64,000 nucleotides of DNA. Source: Chelonoidis abingdonii. Its lineage: Eukaryota; Chordata; Testudines; Testudinidae. This document shows, piece by piece, positions 32,150 to 44,178 of this stretch. The translations under genes and the position numbers were made by a program. Numbering within the stretch: position 1 is the stretch's first letter; every line of letters starts with the position of its first letter. The stretch spans positions 294,397,341 through 294,461,340 of the forward strand of contig NC_133770.1 of NCBI RefSeq assembly GCF_003597395.2, written 5' to 3'. The notes under the pieces were generated by a model. It saw only the letters and a program-made list of their open reading frames with translations, did not search any database and was not told the origin of the DNA.

Positions 32150-32480
32150 TCTAGATGGACAAGAAAGACTGAGGGTGATTGAGAAGATTATTATCCCCAC
32201 CAGATAGATGGGGAGCTGGGGCATAGAGAGGTTAAGGCCAAAAGTGATGATTAATTTTGGATGTCTGGAGAAAGTGAGGAACACTCAACTGAAGACTAAA
32301 TGTCTTGGAGGTGTTTCAAAGATGACACCCCAAAATAAATGTCAGGGCACCCAAAAGTAGCTCAGCTCCTCCAGTGACTTGCCTCTGAGGTCTCAAGAAA
32401 TCTATAGCAGAGATAGGTAGTAAACCCGCATCTCCTGAGTTACACGGCAGTGCTGTAATCATGAGACCACCCTTCCTCAT
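32150..32480 (-). repeat. MIR-like SINE or related fragment, diverged
   Basis: gccttaccatctagatg..., tggggagctggggcatagagaggttaag and tagtaaacccgcatctcctgag follow the order of an antisense MIR tail and head. Confidence 0.4.
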
Positions 32481-32589
32481 GACAGAAGTCCTTTAGAAGA
32501 TTAACTAACTGGGTGAACCTACTATCTAAACACCATCAACTGTGCCCAGACACAGGTGCAAACCTAAAAAAGGAAACCAGGGTTTAAAA

Positions 32590-32670
32590 ATCTGGGATCT
32601 AAATCCTGTCCCCACTGAAGTCAACAGGAGTTTGGTTATTGACATCAGTGTGGCCAGGAGTTCATCGCTG
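32590..32670. repeat. Ancient palindromic repeat
   Basis: ccccactgaagtcaacagga and ttattgacatcagtgtggcc form an imperfect inverted repeat of the TTGACTTCAATGGG type. Confidence 0.5.
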
Positions 32671-33494
32671 GCCCCTACCCTATAGACCCCAGATCAACTA
32701 TCCTGAGGTGGACAAATTTCACTCAAGTTTCTGTGGAATGGGAGTGGGGTGTCTGGTGGGCAATCTGGAGCACCAAGCCTAGAATATTTGGTCTTTTGTA
32801 AACTCAACTGTGATGACTCCCCTAAAGTCACAGCTCCATTTAGTGCTGGTTTGGGTCATCTTCATTTAATTGAACTTCTTAGTTAGCTGGTGGGGTGCTG
32901 TCCCAGGCAGCTGCTTGTGGGAGACACTTGAATATTTGCTGAGCCTTGGTAACCATTCCTGGTTACCAACTTTCCACATGATAAGTTTATATCTCTGCTT
33001 ACTTTTGTGGGATGACAACTGGTATGTTGCTAATAGAGCAAAGAAACGAGGAATCACCACTGATATTTTGCTTTACAATGTCAAGAACAACTTGTGTGCA
33101 ACAACCTGTTAGTCTTTAAGGTGCCACTGGACTCCTTTTTGTTTTTGTGTGCAACTTGTTAAAAAGGTAGCAAAATTCAATAAAAACAACATACACAAAT
33201 GTTCTAAAATTTCTGCTAAAGGAAAGTCTAGGTACATTAAGTTCATGTTGCTCCAGCACGCTGTATGGAGACAGATTATCTAGTTTTATGGTTCTGTGTT
33301 TATCATACATAGCAGTGCAGTGTAATGCAAAAAGGATCTTTCAGCACCTGTACTGTGGATCAGCACACACACAACTAACTGCAGTATTCCCAGATCTAGG
33401 AAACCTTCTGTTCTAGCTGGCCAGAACTGAATGGAAATGTTCTTTTCAGCCAGGCCAGCCAGCAGATTTCTTTATTGGATGTTCCTAAATTATG
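32671..33494. other. Unassigned; contains a short MITE scrap
   Basis: 33,104-33,150 contains tgttagtctttaaggtgcca, a 40-base relic of the foldback MITE group. Nothing else recognised. Confidence 0.45.
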
Positions 33495-33740
33495 CTTTGG
33501 CTGTGTGGCCCAATCACTGGACTAGGAGTCAGGAAAGATGGGCTGTATGCCCAGCTCCACCACTGGCATGTTGTGTGACTTCAGGCAAGTCACGTCACCT
33601 CTCTGGGCCTCTCTTTCCCTTCTCACCATTTGTCCATCTTGTCTATTTAGTTTGTTAGCTTGTTGGGATGTGCACTGCCACTTACCATGTGTTTGCAGAG
33701 CAACTAGAACAATAGGGCCTCTGTCTCAGGTGGGGCTTCT
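33495..33740 (+). repeat. MIR-like SINE with 3' tail
   Basis: gactaggagtcagg (box A side), then tgtgtgacttcaggcaagtcacgtcacctctctgggcctc (the conserved MIR core), then a tail with agaacaatagggcctctgtc. This is the sense orientation and is unusually complete. Confidence 0.7.
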
Positions 33741-34109
33741 GGACATTACTAGAATATGGATAGGAAATAATCAGATTATCTCTGCATTAGAGAACCCAAG
33801 AGCTAGCCAGCCAGATGTAGCCCAGGCCCTACCATTCCCTGCCTCTTCCACTTATCCTTAGCTCAATGCGACTAATGACGCAATTACAGTCACATTTCTT
33901 ACGTGTTTCTTTGCACGGGTGCAGTTAGGGGCTGCCTGCTCCAAAGCCCACTGCAGTCAATGTGAGTCTCCATGGACTTCTAAGGTCTGTGAATCAGACC
34001 CTACAGGAGAAACTGATGAAAAGCTTGAATTTCATGCTTTTCACTGAGATTTTAACTTTTCCATGGCAAGCGGTCATGGAGGGGAGCCCTGAGGACTGTG
34101 GAAAGAACA

Positions 34110-34230
34110 CAGCCTTAATCAGTTGCCTCATTTTACAGACAGGGACGTCGTGGGGCAGGGAGGTGAAACAGCTGGTGCAAAGTCATGAGTGACCTGCGTG
34201 GCAGGGCCTGAAATAGAACACAGCCCTGTG
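34110..34230 (-). repeat. MIR-like SINE fragment
   Basis: ttacagacagggacgt, gcaaagtcatgagtgacc and ctgaaatagaacacagccc follow the antisense MIR order. Confidence 0.5.
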
Positions 34231-34379
34231 CGTGAGCCCCAGCACCACGCTTCTTCCCCGGTCAGACTGAATGGTCAGGTTATGAACCGATAGAAAATCA
34301 GCTCTTCAAAAAATTACACAGCCACAGAGAAGTGCCGGTCCCATCTCACATCTATATGGGTGACACCCTGTGAGCATGG

Positions 34380-34450
34380 GACACAAGGCCTGAGACACTC
34401 CCTCTGAAGTCAATGGAAGATGTCCAATTGACTTCAGTGGGGCAGGATTG
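34380..34450. repeat. Ancient palindromic repeat
   Basis: ctctgaagtcaatggaag and caattgacttcagtgggg are inverted copies around a short spacer. Confidence 0.55.
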
Positions 34451-34499
34451 TATGCCAATGGGGCAGCAAGCCCATCAGTGCATCACATAACTCTCAACA

Positions 34500-34880
34500 G
34501 CCACAGAATACAGCCTCTTTGCTTCAGAGGCTGAGTTTAAGTTCCTGAGGTCACCTGCAAGATCTTATCTATTCCCCCAGTGCCTCTGCTTGGGAGTCAA
34601 GGCAATTCTCTGTACTCCCGCCTGTTGGGCTTTCCTCCTACAGACCATTTTCCAGCCTTCCTAGCCTGGTCTCTGCAGGGCTGCACTCCCAGCCCATCTG
34701 ACTGGGAGCTAAGGAGAACTTCTCCCATCTCTTCTTGTCTCCATTCTCCTCCCTGAACTCAAGTGGCCCTTTATATTTCAGCAAGCCTGGTTCTGGAGTC
34801 AGTCTTCCACCATGTGACCCTGGGAATGTGGGAGGAGCCTGGCACAGGGTGTAATTGAGCTCCGCCCTCCTTAAAAGGCC
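34500..34880 (-). repeat. Possible LTR fragment (minus strand)
   Basis: On the minus strand, ccttttaaggagggcgg begins near 34,880, and gaaatataaagggccac near 34,780 resembles a TATA box followed by a GC-rich R-like region. Neither end is secure. Confidence 0.3.
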
Positions 34881-35474
34881 AGCTCACTCTGACAAGGATC
34901 GAGCCAACAGTGTAGCCACTGAGCAATGACTTGATGAGAGGGTATAAAATTTAGAAACAGTGAATCTTGAAAAGGCTAGAGGTTCTGTTCCTTGGTGCGT
35001 TGCTCCTTGGTAGTACCTGTCAGAGCTGCTTCACCACATAGCTCTTCTCCCTGCTGGTTTCTCTCCACTCTGTTAGAAACTAAGGCCCTTTCCAGCAGAT
35101 GCACTGTGTCATCTTTGATTAATTTAGAGTGTAAAATGCACAAGTCACACATAGCAGGTTCTTTTACCCAGGTGTCTCTGTAAATGTATCATAGGAGATG
35201 AGGTTGGGGGACTGTAGTGAAGGAGTGATTGCTAGCATAGCTATTTGTGACACACCTTTCCCAATATTTCCAACATGTTAAAGCAGTTACCAAAAATGGC
35301 TTACAAATCTGTTATTTCAGGCTTAAGCTTAATCTGCCCTTTTGGTATTTATGGCAACATACATATGGGTAAGTCTCATAAACTATATCAAGCACTTGGG
35401 CTAACTCTCTAAGTCTCATATATTTGCAAATCCTATCACAAATATTTTTTTACAGCTGTTTTTCCTGCATGTGT
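34881..35474. other. Unassigned stretch
   Basis: No recognisable gene or repeat structure. Confidence 0.35.
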
Positions 35475-35650
35475 AACACTGACAGACCCTGATGATCTGC
35501 AGGTGGGATTGAAACTGCGAGCTTGGGTGCTAAATGCATGAGCCTCTACCACATGAGCTAAAAGCCATGTGCCTCTTAGCTAAAGCTGTAGTAGACTCAT
35601 TAACCTCTAAAAGTGGTCTCAATGCCATGAGACGGGACAGAACACCACAC
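35475..35650 (-). repeat. tRNA-derived SINE (minus strand)
   Basis: On the minus strand, ttttagctcatgtggtagag is box A-like, and gtttcaatcccacc, about 40 bases on, is box B-like. It is the inverted relative of 11,320-11,425. It abuts the CR1 that follows. Confidence 0.6.
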
Positions 35651-35654
35651 CCAA

Positions 35655-36815
35655 GAAGTGTGTGGGTTGCATTTGCATTACAGCTTTTAATACCGTCTCT
35701 CATGGTATTCTTGCCAGCAAGTTAAAGAAGTATGGGCTGGATGAATGGACTATAAGGTGGATAGAAAGCTGTCTAGCTCATCGGGCTCAAAAGGTAGTGA
35801 TCAATGGCTCCATGTCTTCTAGCTGGCAGCCGGTATCAAGCAGAGTGCCCCAAGAGTTGGTCCTGGGCTGGTTTTGTTCAATATTTTCATTAATGAGGAT
35901 GGCGTGGACTGTACCCTCAGCAAGTTTGCAGATGAGACTAAACTGGAAGGAGTGGTAGATACACTGGAGGGTAGCGATAGGATACAGAAGGATCTAGACA
36001 AATTAGAGGATTGGGCCAAAATAAATCCGGTGAGGTTCAACAAGGACAAGTGCAGAGTCCTACACTTAGGATGAAAGAATCCCATGCACTGCTACAGACT
36101 AGGGACCGAATGGCTAGGAAGCAGTTCTGCAGAAAAGGACATAGGGGTTTCAATGGACAAAAAGCTGGATATGAGTTGACAGTATGCCCTTGTTGCCAAG
36201 AAGGGTAATGGCATTTTGGGCTGTATAAGTAGAGGCATTGCCAGCAGATTGAGGGATGTGATCATTCCCTTCTGTTCGACATTGGTGAGGCCTCATCTGG
36301 AGTGCTGTGTCCATTTTTGGGTCCCACACTACAGAAGGATGTGGAAAAATTGGAAAGAGTCCAGTGGCAGGCAACAAAAATGATTAGGGGGCTGGAGTAC
36401 ATGATTTATGAGGAGAGGCTGAGGGAACTGGGATTGTTTAGTCAGCAGAAGAGAAGAACAATGGGGGTTTGATAGCTGCTTTCAACTATCCGAGAGGGGG
36501 TTCCAAAGAGGAAGAATCTAGATTGTTCGCAGTGGTACCTGATGATAGAACAAGGAGTAATGGTGTCACGTTGCAATGGGGGAGGTTTAGGTTGGATATT
36601 AGGAAAATCTTTTTCACTAGAAGGATGGTGAAGCACTGGAATGAGTTACCTATGGAGGTAGTGGAATCTCCTTCCTTGGAGGTTTTTAAGGTCAGGCTTG
36701 CCAAAGCCCTGGCTGGGATGATTTAGTTGGGGTTGGTCCTGCTTTGAGCAGGAGGTTGGACTAGATGACCTCCTGAGGTCCCTTCCAAACCTGATATTCT
36801 ATGATTCTATGATAC
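35655..36815 (+). pseudogene. CR1 LINE, 3' half of ORF2 with complete 3' end
   Basis: The sequence runs from the RT palm to the tail. AFNTVSHGILASKL is motif A with its first aspartate lost; VVINGSMSSSWQPVSSRVPQ lies before motif B; KFADETKLEG replaces FADD by FADE. Then come KLEDWAKINPVRFNKDKCRV, FNYPRGGSKEEE, and the C-terminal block [20 protein letters not shown]. The 3' UTR has ggttggactagatgacctcc and ends with attctatgattctatgat, the CR1 tail. At least four frames are needed. Truncated 5', as usual. Confidence 0.95.
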
Positions 36816-38150
36816 AGCTTTAATTATTTTTATTCTCAATACCCTTAAACATTTTAACTTTACCGATATAGTTTAACTTTAAGCGTAGATCTTCCAAGAT
36901 CAGGTCAGGGGCCAAGGGCCAACCGCTGGGCCTGTGGGAAGAATCAATGAGCAGGAGTTTGTACTGACAAAGCAAAAACTACTTTACTTCTCACAATCAC
37001 CTTCTACTTTTGTTTTTGGAGACGTTTTTTATCTTACCCAAAAAACAAACCAGCACCACAAAAGCTGAGAAGGCCAATTTTTGGAGCCATTTTTTGTACT
37101 TTGTTTGCCCCTTTCCCGAGGTGCCCAAATCTCAGCTGTTCACCTTGAGTTACTCACCCGGTGGAAATCTGAGAGATGCGTGAGGCACATGGAGGAGGGT
37201 GCATGGGGACCAGATGCTGGATAAGCAAATTGAAGGGTCCCAGGAGAGCTTTGCATAGAATACAAAATTCACCCACAGTGAAAGTAGACTCAGTGGCTAT
37301 TGACTGCAGCTGTTGTAATCTCAGGCTCAAGGAAGACTCTCAAGCCTTGGCTTGTGCTACTTACAGAGCCCTATGGCAGACATCTCCCCAGTCAATCCCC
37401 TTCTTTTAGGTTTTCTGAGTCATCCTACAAAATTTTATACAACATCTCTGCCACAGAATTCTATAGGATGGTTAAAAAAAGACCCACTATAGAAGAGAGC
37501 TCATACCCTATTAGATTATATAGGGCTTTAGAGTAATTTCTCAAAACCCTGTTGGTTTCACCCCCATAGAATGCTATAGGACTGCCATAAGCACAGTAGG
37601 AGAATTGGTACATTGAATAATGTATAAATTACCAGCCCTGACGAATTGTCCCTGCTCCTGCTGTACAAATACAGATTGAGGGTATGGACTCTATGTTGGG
37701 AATTTGCTCCAATTCCAGAAGTCGACAGCCAGTTCCTGACACAGCTGTACCATTGTCAATTTCAAACGTAGACATGGCAAGCCGCACTAGTGTGCAGTAG
37801 GATGAGTGGATCTCGAGAAAAAGCCTCAGGCAGGAAACACTGGCCTCAGATCTCTTTCCTACAAACTCTGCTGGCTCACTGCACCATGTAGCACTACTGA
37901 AACACAGTGGATCTTGTTCTGGTATCAAGCTGGAAGTGGGGCAATATCCCAATGGAGAGAAGGCCATACTCAGTTCCTGGCTAGACCCTCTGGACTTGAA
38001 TGCATCACTTCCCGAATCTTAAAACATGAAGGGACAGGAAGTGGAGACTGCGAAGACAGAGGACGACTGGGCAGGGCCCTGGTATGAGCGCTTGTTTTTT
38101 TGATAACACACCTGTTGTTGATTTATTCTGAAACTACCTCCCAGTGGAAC
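36816..38150. other. Unassigned 1.3 kb
   Basis: No domain, LINE or LTR structure recognised. Short frames at 37,629-37,967 (-) and 37,806-38,087 (+) overlap and lack similarity. Confidence 0.35.
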
Positions 38151-38155
38151 CCAGT

Positions 38156-39104
38156 TGTCAAGGTATCTTCCCCACTCTGAACTCTGGGGTAAAGATGTGG
38201 GGACCCACATGAAAGACCCCCTAAGCTTATTTTTACCAGCTTAGGTTAAAAACTTCCCCAGTGCACAAATTGCTTTCTAGCCTTAATATCAGTACCACCA
38301 CTAAGTGATTTAAGGGATAGCTCAGTGGTTTGCGCATTAGCCTGCTAAACCTAGGGTTGTGAGCTCAATCCTAGAGGGGACCGTTTAGGGATTGGTCCTG
38401 CTTTGAGCAGGGGGTTGGACTAGATGATCTCCTGAGATCCCTAATAATCTATGATTTAGGGAGGGCCACTTGGAGCCTTACCTTCTCCAAATATCCTCCC
38501 AAGCCTCTACACCCCCTTTCCTGGAGAGGGTTGAGAACAATACCCTCACCTATTGGTACAGGTGAACACAGATCCAAACCCTTAGATCTTAAGAACAAGG
38601 AAAAATCAATTGGGTTCTTAAAGGAAGAATTTTAATTAAAGAAAAGGTAAAAGAATCACCTCTGTAAAATCAGGATGGTAAGAATTTTACAGAATAACAA
38701 AAGACTCATGAACACAGATGATTTCCCCTCTAGGCAAAATCTTAAAGTTACAAAAACAGGGATAAACCTTCCTCTTAGCACAGGGAAAATTCACAAGCTA
38801 AAATAAAAGGTAATCCAATGCATTTCTTTGCTATTACTTACTATTTCTGCAAGACTATATGGTTAGTTCAGATATGGCTTAGGGAGATGTATTTTTCCTG
38901 CCTTGTTTCCTTGTTGACTCTGGTAGACACAGACAAAAAACCTTCACCCAGAGATTTGAAGGCACCTTCTCCCCTTATTGGTCCTTTCGGTCAGGTGTTA
39001 CCCAGGTTATCTGAGCTTCTTAACCCTTTGCAGGTAAAAGAGGAATTAACCCTTTATGGAGTAAAGAGGGATTTTATGCTACCCGTAGCTGTATCTTTAT
39101 GACA
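38156..39104 (+). repeat. Solo LTR with 5-bp target duplication
   Basis: It begins TGTCAAGGTATC and ends atctttatgaca. It is flanked by exact pentamers ccagt (38,151-38,155 and 39,105-39,109), the size used by many gypsy and class III-type elements. TGTCA/TGACA ends are inverted. It is related to 29,115-29,718 and 1709-2589. It contains the SINE at 38,325-38,451; without it, the LTR is about 820 bases. Confidence 0.85.
38325..38451 (+). repeat. tRNA-derived SINE with CR1-like tail, inside the LTR
   Basis: gatagctcagtggtttgcgc is box A-like and gttgtgagctcaatcct box B-like, as in a lysine-type tRNA head. The 3' half (ggtcctgctttgagcagggg, ttggactagatgatctcctg, tctatgat) is nearly the same as the CR1 3' end at 36,735-36,800. 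A flanking gatttaagg/gatttaggg pair looks like a target duplication. This is the Cry-type turtle SINE architecture; it would be copied by CR1 machinery. Confidence 0.85.
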
Positions 39105-39781
39105 CCAGTGAAATAGGACTCCAGGCTGCAGGATTGTCTCACAAGCTTTCCCTATCCCCCTGAATCGCCAGTGTCTTTGCTGCTGCGTTGCTTCCATCAT
39201 GCATGGGGAGGGGGAAACATTCTGCCTGGCCTTGCAACTCGTGCAGCAGTTTTCACCCCTGTGCAGAGTGGGAATCGGACATGGTCTCATAGTTCACATG
39301 TACTTTGCAAGAGTATAAATTGATATGGGGGTCCATGGTGGAAGAAGGCCAGAGCAGTGTGGGTTTTACGGGGTGGTGGTGAGGCTGGGGGAAGGATCCT
39401 TCCTTGTGACTCCATTTTCTTCATCTGCCTTGCCTATTTGGGTTGAATTATTTCAATTACACCACGAGGAGGGGTCTGGGCCTGGTTTGAGGGCCTCTGG
39501 AATTGGAGTAATTTTCTCTCCCCTGATTTCTGCCACCTGTCATTAGGTCAGTGTGTCACTATATGCCGCTGCGTACACCAAGACACTCTGCTACAGATGC
39601 CAGCCAGAATTGCCCAGCAGTCCAATTTTCCCTCAAGCATCTTTGGCCTCTCTTCCATGATAGCCCATTTTGCATGGGAGGAGCTTCCTGTACAAATCCT
39701 CCTTCCAATTTCTCTTTCAAACCCGCTTCTATCACACTGCCTACAAAAGGCGGGCCTTCTTCATCTCGTGTCCTTGTCATA
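39105..39781. other. Unassigned stretch
   Basis: No gene or repeat recognised. Overlapping short frames at 39,551-39,787 on both strands have no domain. Confidence 0.35.
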
Positions 39782-39789
39782 AACTAGAT

Positions 39790-40100
39790 CAGGGGTTGGC
39801 AACCTTTCAGAAGTGGTGTGTCGAGTCTTCATTTATTCACTCTGATTCAAGGTTTCGCGTGCCGGTAATACATTTTAATGTTTTTAGAAGGTTTCTTTCT
39901 GTAAGTCTATAACATACAACTAAACTTCTGTTGTATGTAAAGTAAATAAGGTTTTAAAAATGTTTAAGAAGCATCATGTAAAATTAAATTAAAATGCAGA
40001 GCCCCCTGGACTGGTGGCCAGGACCCGGGCAGTGTGAGTGCCACTGAAAATCAGTTCACGTGTCGCCTTCGGCACGCGTGCCATAGGTTGCCTACCTCTG
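39790..40100. mobile_element. hAT-type non-autonomous element with perfect 8-bp duplication
   Basis: Flanking octamers aactagat (39,782-39,789 and 40,101-40,108) are identical. Ends caggggttggcaacctttca and ataggttgcctacctctg are inverted-type hAT termini. The AT-rich centre and the end 'ggcacgcgtgccatagg' are characteristic. It carries no transposase. Confidence 0.9.
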
Positions 40101-40509
40101 AACTAGATGCTTTTCCAGCACTGTGCACAAGTGATGGCTCTTTCTGTCACTGCAGTGAGGTTCACCTTCATACAGGCCTCCCCAAGGAGTCAGCAAACAA
40201 GCTGGTGCTCCATGACTCACACTTCAATGCACTCGCATGTCATTACAGTCGTCCCGTTTGATCATGTTAGTCCTTGATCTCCCAGTTTGCATATTCAGGC
40301 AGTCCAGGCATCGCCACATTGACCAGTCTATGTGGGTGCTTCCGGGAAGGTCCTTCTGGGGTTCCAGATCTGTTTCAGTGCATCCAACTGTGCGTAGCCT
40401 TTCATCCCATAACCTCAGTCAGGTTGCGGACAAAGGCTGGTGAGCTATTATGCTGATTAGAATCACCTTGCCACTTCTGTGAGCTCCCTCTTTCCGTGTG
40501 TTGTGCCTC

Positions 40510-40630
40510 CCTATTGCCTCTTATCAGACTTGCAAGACCTTTGGGGCAAGAGCCATCTTTTAGTTTCATGTCTGTCTAATGCTTAGTACAATAGAGACTT
40601 TGTCTCTGGGTGCTACTTTATTAATAGCAG
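40510..40630 (+). repeat. MIR-type SINE tail
   Basis: cttgcaagacctttggggca, agccatcttttagtttcatg, acaatagagactttgtctct and gtgctactttattaatag follow the 3' tail of the long MIR-like family (compare 61,740 and 54,370 inverted). Confidence 0.55.
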
Positions 40631-43255
40631 CAATAATGAAAAACAATCGGAGCCCTTTGAGCTAAAGTACAGTAATGGATGAAGAGAGCAAGCAGAAAAA
40701 CAGCACATTCTGTATGCTGCGGTTTAGATCATTCAGGAGCTGTACAACCTTTCTTGAACCATCCATAAAATCGGTTGATGTTTCTGCAAAGGAGCCCCAA
40801 GGCTAGGTGTCACCGAATCAATTCCCCTTCTCTCTTTTTTCTACTGGGAAGAAAATGTCTTATAACCCCCCCCCAACAACCCACTTTTGCTGCTGTTCTA
40901 GCAAATGAACGCCAGTGTGGTGTTTTCTGCAGAGGCTAGTGGATTGATTCAGAAAGCAGAGTTCATTTAACTAACCAGAATAAAATAAGAAATTTGTTCC
41001 TTAAAAAAAAAAAAATCGTTCAGGCCTTGCAGCTAATAGTCATAGTTCAAGAGGGGCTGAATTCATGCTAGAGTTTGTGGAGAAAAGAGAAGATTCTCAA
41101 GAAAAAAAAATAGCAACAACCCAAAATTCCTTTCTCTCAGGGAAATGACAATAAATCAGTTTTAGGAGATACAATATTTTTCTAACTCCCACAGTATTTC
41201 GCAATCAATGAATGATGTCCCAAGAGAAATAGTTAAAACATTATCTCTTTCCTAGCACTCCTTTTAGCTGCATTCTGGCTTTGTCACATTCATGACCTAG
41301 GCAGTCTTAACTTCTAATCTCACTATTACCAGAATTTATACTGAGATGACTAATTAAGGTGTCTGCCACATGTAATTGCACCACTGGATATCTCATATTC
41401 TCACACTGTGTTTTCAAGTGTCTTTTATTATCATTTTGATCCAGGATTCCAGAACAAGGTGAAAATGAGTAAATGTCTCTTCATGTTACTTGATTTTTCT
41501 GTTTGGCTGGAGAACAGACTTGGATGGCCTCAATGTATCTTTGCGCCACCTGTTAATTAAAACTGTAGTAATGATGATGCTCAGCACTTTTCTAGAAGTT
41601 TTCATCTTCAAAGCATGTTGCAAACATCAAAAGTCAGACTATGGCTGTGCAGGTGACAGGATGCTGTAAGGAGCTTGTCACAGGACAGCCAGCAAAAGAG
41701 ATAATAGAAAATACCATTTACCAAAATACCATTACCAATAAATACTATTTATTTTATCTTGCTCTCCAAAGCAATAAAAAGTACTCAGTCTCCAAAGTTG
41801 TTCCAGACACTTCCCTGAGGCGTCTGCCTCAAAGTCATTCCACAGAAAACAATCACAAAATAAAATATAAGAAGAATGAGATACTTGTAAGTTCCCCCAG
41901 GAGAGAGTGCCTAGATAGACTGAGGTCCTCCTGCCTGCGCCCTCCTCTGTTTATAGATATATACACCCATTTCCCATCAACCCGTGCCAGAAGTTAGGAC
42001 TATAAATATGGGTGCCATGATGGACTAGAACTCCCAGACTGCCCTGGATCTCAGAGAGAGACCAAGTGGTAACTACCAAGAACCAGCCTTGTCCTTCTCT
42101 GCTGAGGAAAGAGGTGAATTCCAGCCCACCATGCTCATGATGCTCCAGCCTAAGGTCTTACATCAACTCCAAGCTGCTTCCGTGAGACCATTTCCTCCTT
42201 CTTCTCAATCACACAAGGATGGAACAGGGTGGTACTGGCCCAGAAGAATTCCCTTCATTGTAGAATGAGGAGTGGGACAAAGAGAAAGAGTCTGGTTTTG
42301 TTTTTCCTCAGAAGCTCAGCAGTGCAAGCTAGATCAGGTTGCTACCACATAACCGCAGGCCATTCAGTAATGTAACGCTGGCCTCTCAGCATGCTCAATG
42401 TAGATCTCTTACCGACAACTCTGCCTACTTGCTGCATCATTTATTACTAACATCAAAGAGCCTATATATCCTGTTATAGACCCTTCTCCTAATCCTGTTT
42501 GTGCCCTGGTGTAGGGAGCAGCCACAACCACAGCCCTTGTGCTCCAAGTCTACAGGATAGAGCCAAGTCACCGCACCCTGTGAGTGGAGGAGCAATGCAT
42601 CCAAACTGAATTGTACTGGCTTGTAACAACAGGAGGGAGGTTGTTTTTTTTTGGTGGGGGAGGAAACTAGCATAGAAAAGACCCGCATGTGAAGCCACTT
42701 AGTACTTGCCAAAGTGTGACGAGAGCTCACGCTGAACTTGGCAAAGTGGCTGCTAGGCTATTTTTTGATGTTTTATTTTAAGGAGGAAGAAAAAAAATCT
42801 TTACAAGTTACATTAAAAGAAGTGCTTTTGAGGAAATCCTGCTGCGCGCCTGCATGCCACATCAGTGCAAAGTCACTCTGTTATGTTCGTGGTCATTTAT
42901 GGGCTTGGGTAGTGGGGCTGCTGCGTGGCTCACAGCTTCCAGGAGGCTTCAAGGGATGGGTGAATTCACTGAGTGAAGATTCCTTTTTTTAACTTTCCTC
43001 CTGGCAAGTCTTGAGTAAATCCCCTCCAGTCACCGCCGAATGGATCCTTACCGGGCTCAGAGTGGCTTTCTTTGAGTGTCCCAAAACTGTCTGATTGGTG
43101 GGCTCAGCCCAGGGCAGTGTATGCAATTTCACACTTCCGTAATATGACCAGGTGGTCTCGGCAAATCAAGGATGTGGTAAGGAAGCAAAGATGTATTGTG
43201 GCAGAAAGATTCTCTGTCTCAACTCTTACCGGGTTCCAAGAGGGTTTCTTTAGAC
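40631..43255. other. Unassigned 2.6 kb
   Basis: A poly(A) tract lies at 41,003-41,015. The segment 41,640-42,160 has a poly(A)-signal-rich, LTR-like look (aataaa several times near 41,730-41,870), but I found no ends. Nothing coding was recognised. Confidence 0.35.
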
Positions 43256-44004
43256 CAGAGGTGGGTAAGCTACAACCCGGGGGCCACATCTGGCTTGTAG
43301 GACTGTCCTGCCCGGCCCCTGAGCTCCCGGCCAGGGAGGCTGGCCCCTGGCTCCTCCCCCACTGCCCCCCTGCCCCTGGCCCCTGGCTCCTCCCCCACTG
43401 CCCCCCTCCCACAGCTGCAGTGCACCATGCCGCCAGCGCTCTGGCCTGCCACTCGTGCCGGACAGTGTGGGCAGCATGGCTGGCTCTGGCTGGGCATCGG
43501 GGCTGTGAGCTCCTGCTGCTCTGAGCAGCATGGTAAGGGGGGTGGAGGGGTTGGATAAGGGGCAGGGGGTCCCAGGGACAATCAGGGGACAGGGAGTAGA
43601 GGGTGGTTGGATGGGGCGGAGGTTCTGGGGGGGGTCAGGGGATGCAGGTCAGGACTGAGGGGTACCGTGGGAATCCCGGGGGGGCTGTCAGGAGTGGGAG
43701 TGTGGCTAGAGGTTGGGGCAGTCAGGGGGACAGGGAGCAGGGCGGGTTGGGTAGGGGGTTGTGGTCCCGGGGAACAGTTAGGGGCGGGGGTGCAGATAGG
43801 GGTCAAGGCAGTCAGGGGATAGGGAGCGGGGGGGTTGGATGGGTTGGGAGTTCTGAGGGAGGCAATCAGGGGGCGGGAAGTGGGAAGGGATGGATAGAGG
43901 GTGGGGGCAAGGCTGTTTGGGGAATCACAGCCTTCCCTTCCCACCCCTCCATACAGTTTTACAATATGATGTGGCCCTTGGGCCAAAAAGTTTACCCATC
44001 CCTG
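43256..44004. mobile_element. hAT-type MITE with GC-rich minisatellite core
   Basis: Ends cagaggtgggtaa and ttacccatccctg are inverted. Octamers ctttagac (43,248-43,255) and ctttagat (44,005-44,012) match 7 of 8. Inside, a 38-base C-rich unit repeats near 43,347-43,410 and G-rich units of about 60 bases (ggggacagggagcagggcgg) run from 43,540 to 43,900. These explain the long frames on both strands. It shares ends with 11,065-11,273. Confidence 0.85.
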
Positions 44005-44178
44005 CTTTAGATTATAACAAGCCTCTGTGGGAACAGCACACTGTTTGGGCATATGTGCTCTGTTTCTTTAATACTGTAGCTGGAAGTCTGGTTTGGTGAC
44101 TCTGGAAAGAGTCTAGGTAGAAGCTCTTTAGTGAAGCAAAGAATGAGAGACAGATTGAATAGTTTTTACGTTGATGCT

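Noticed and set aside
43582..44052. 156-codon proline/serine/threonine-rich minus frame resembling a mucin
   Set aside because: It is the antisense of the G-rich minisatellite inside the hAT element 43,256-44,004.
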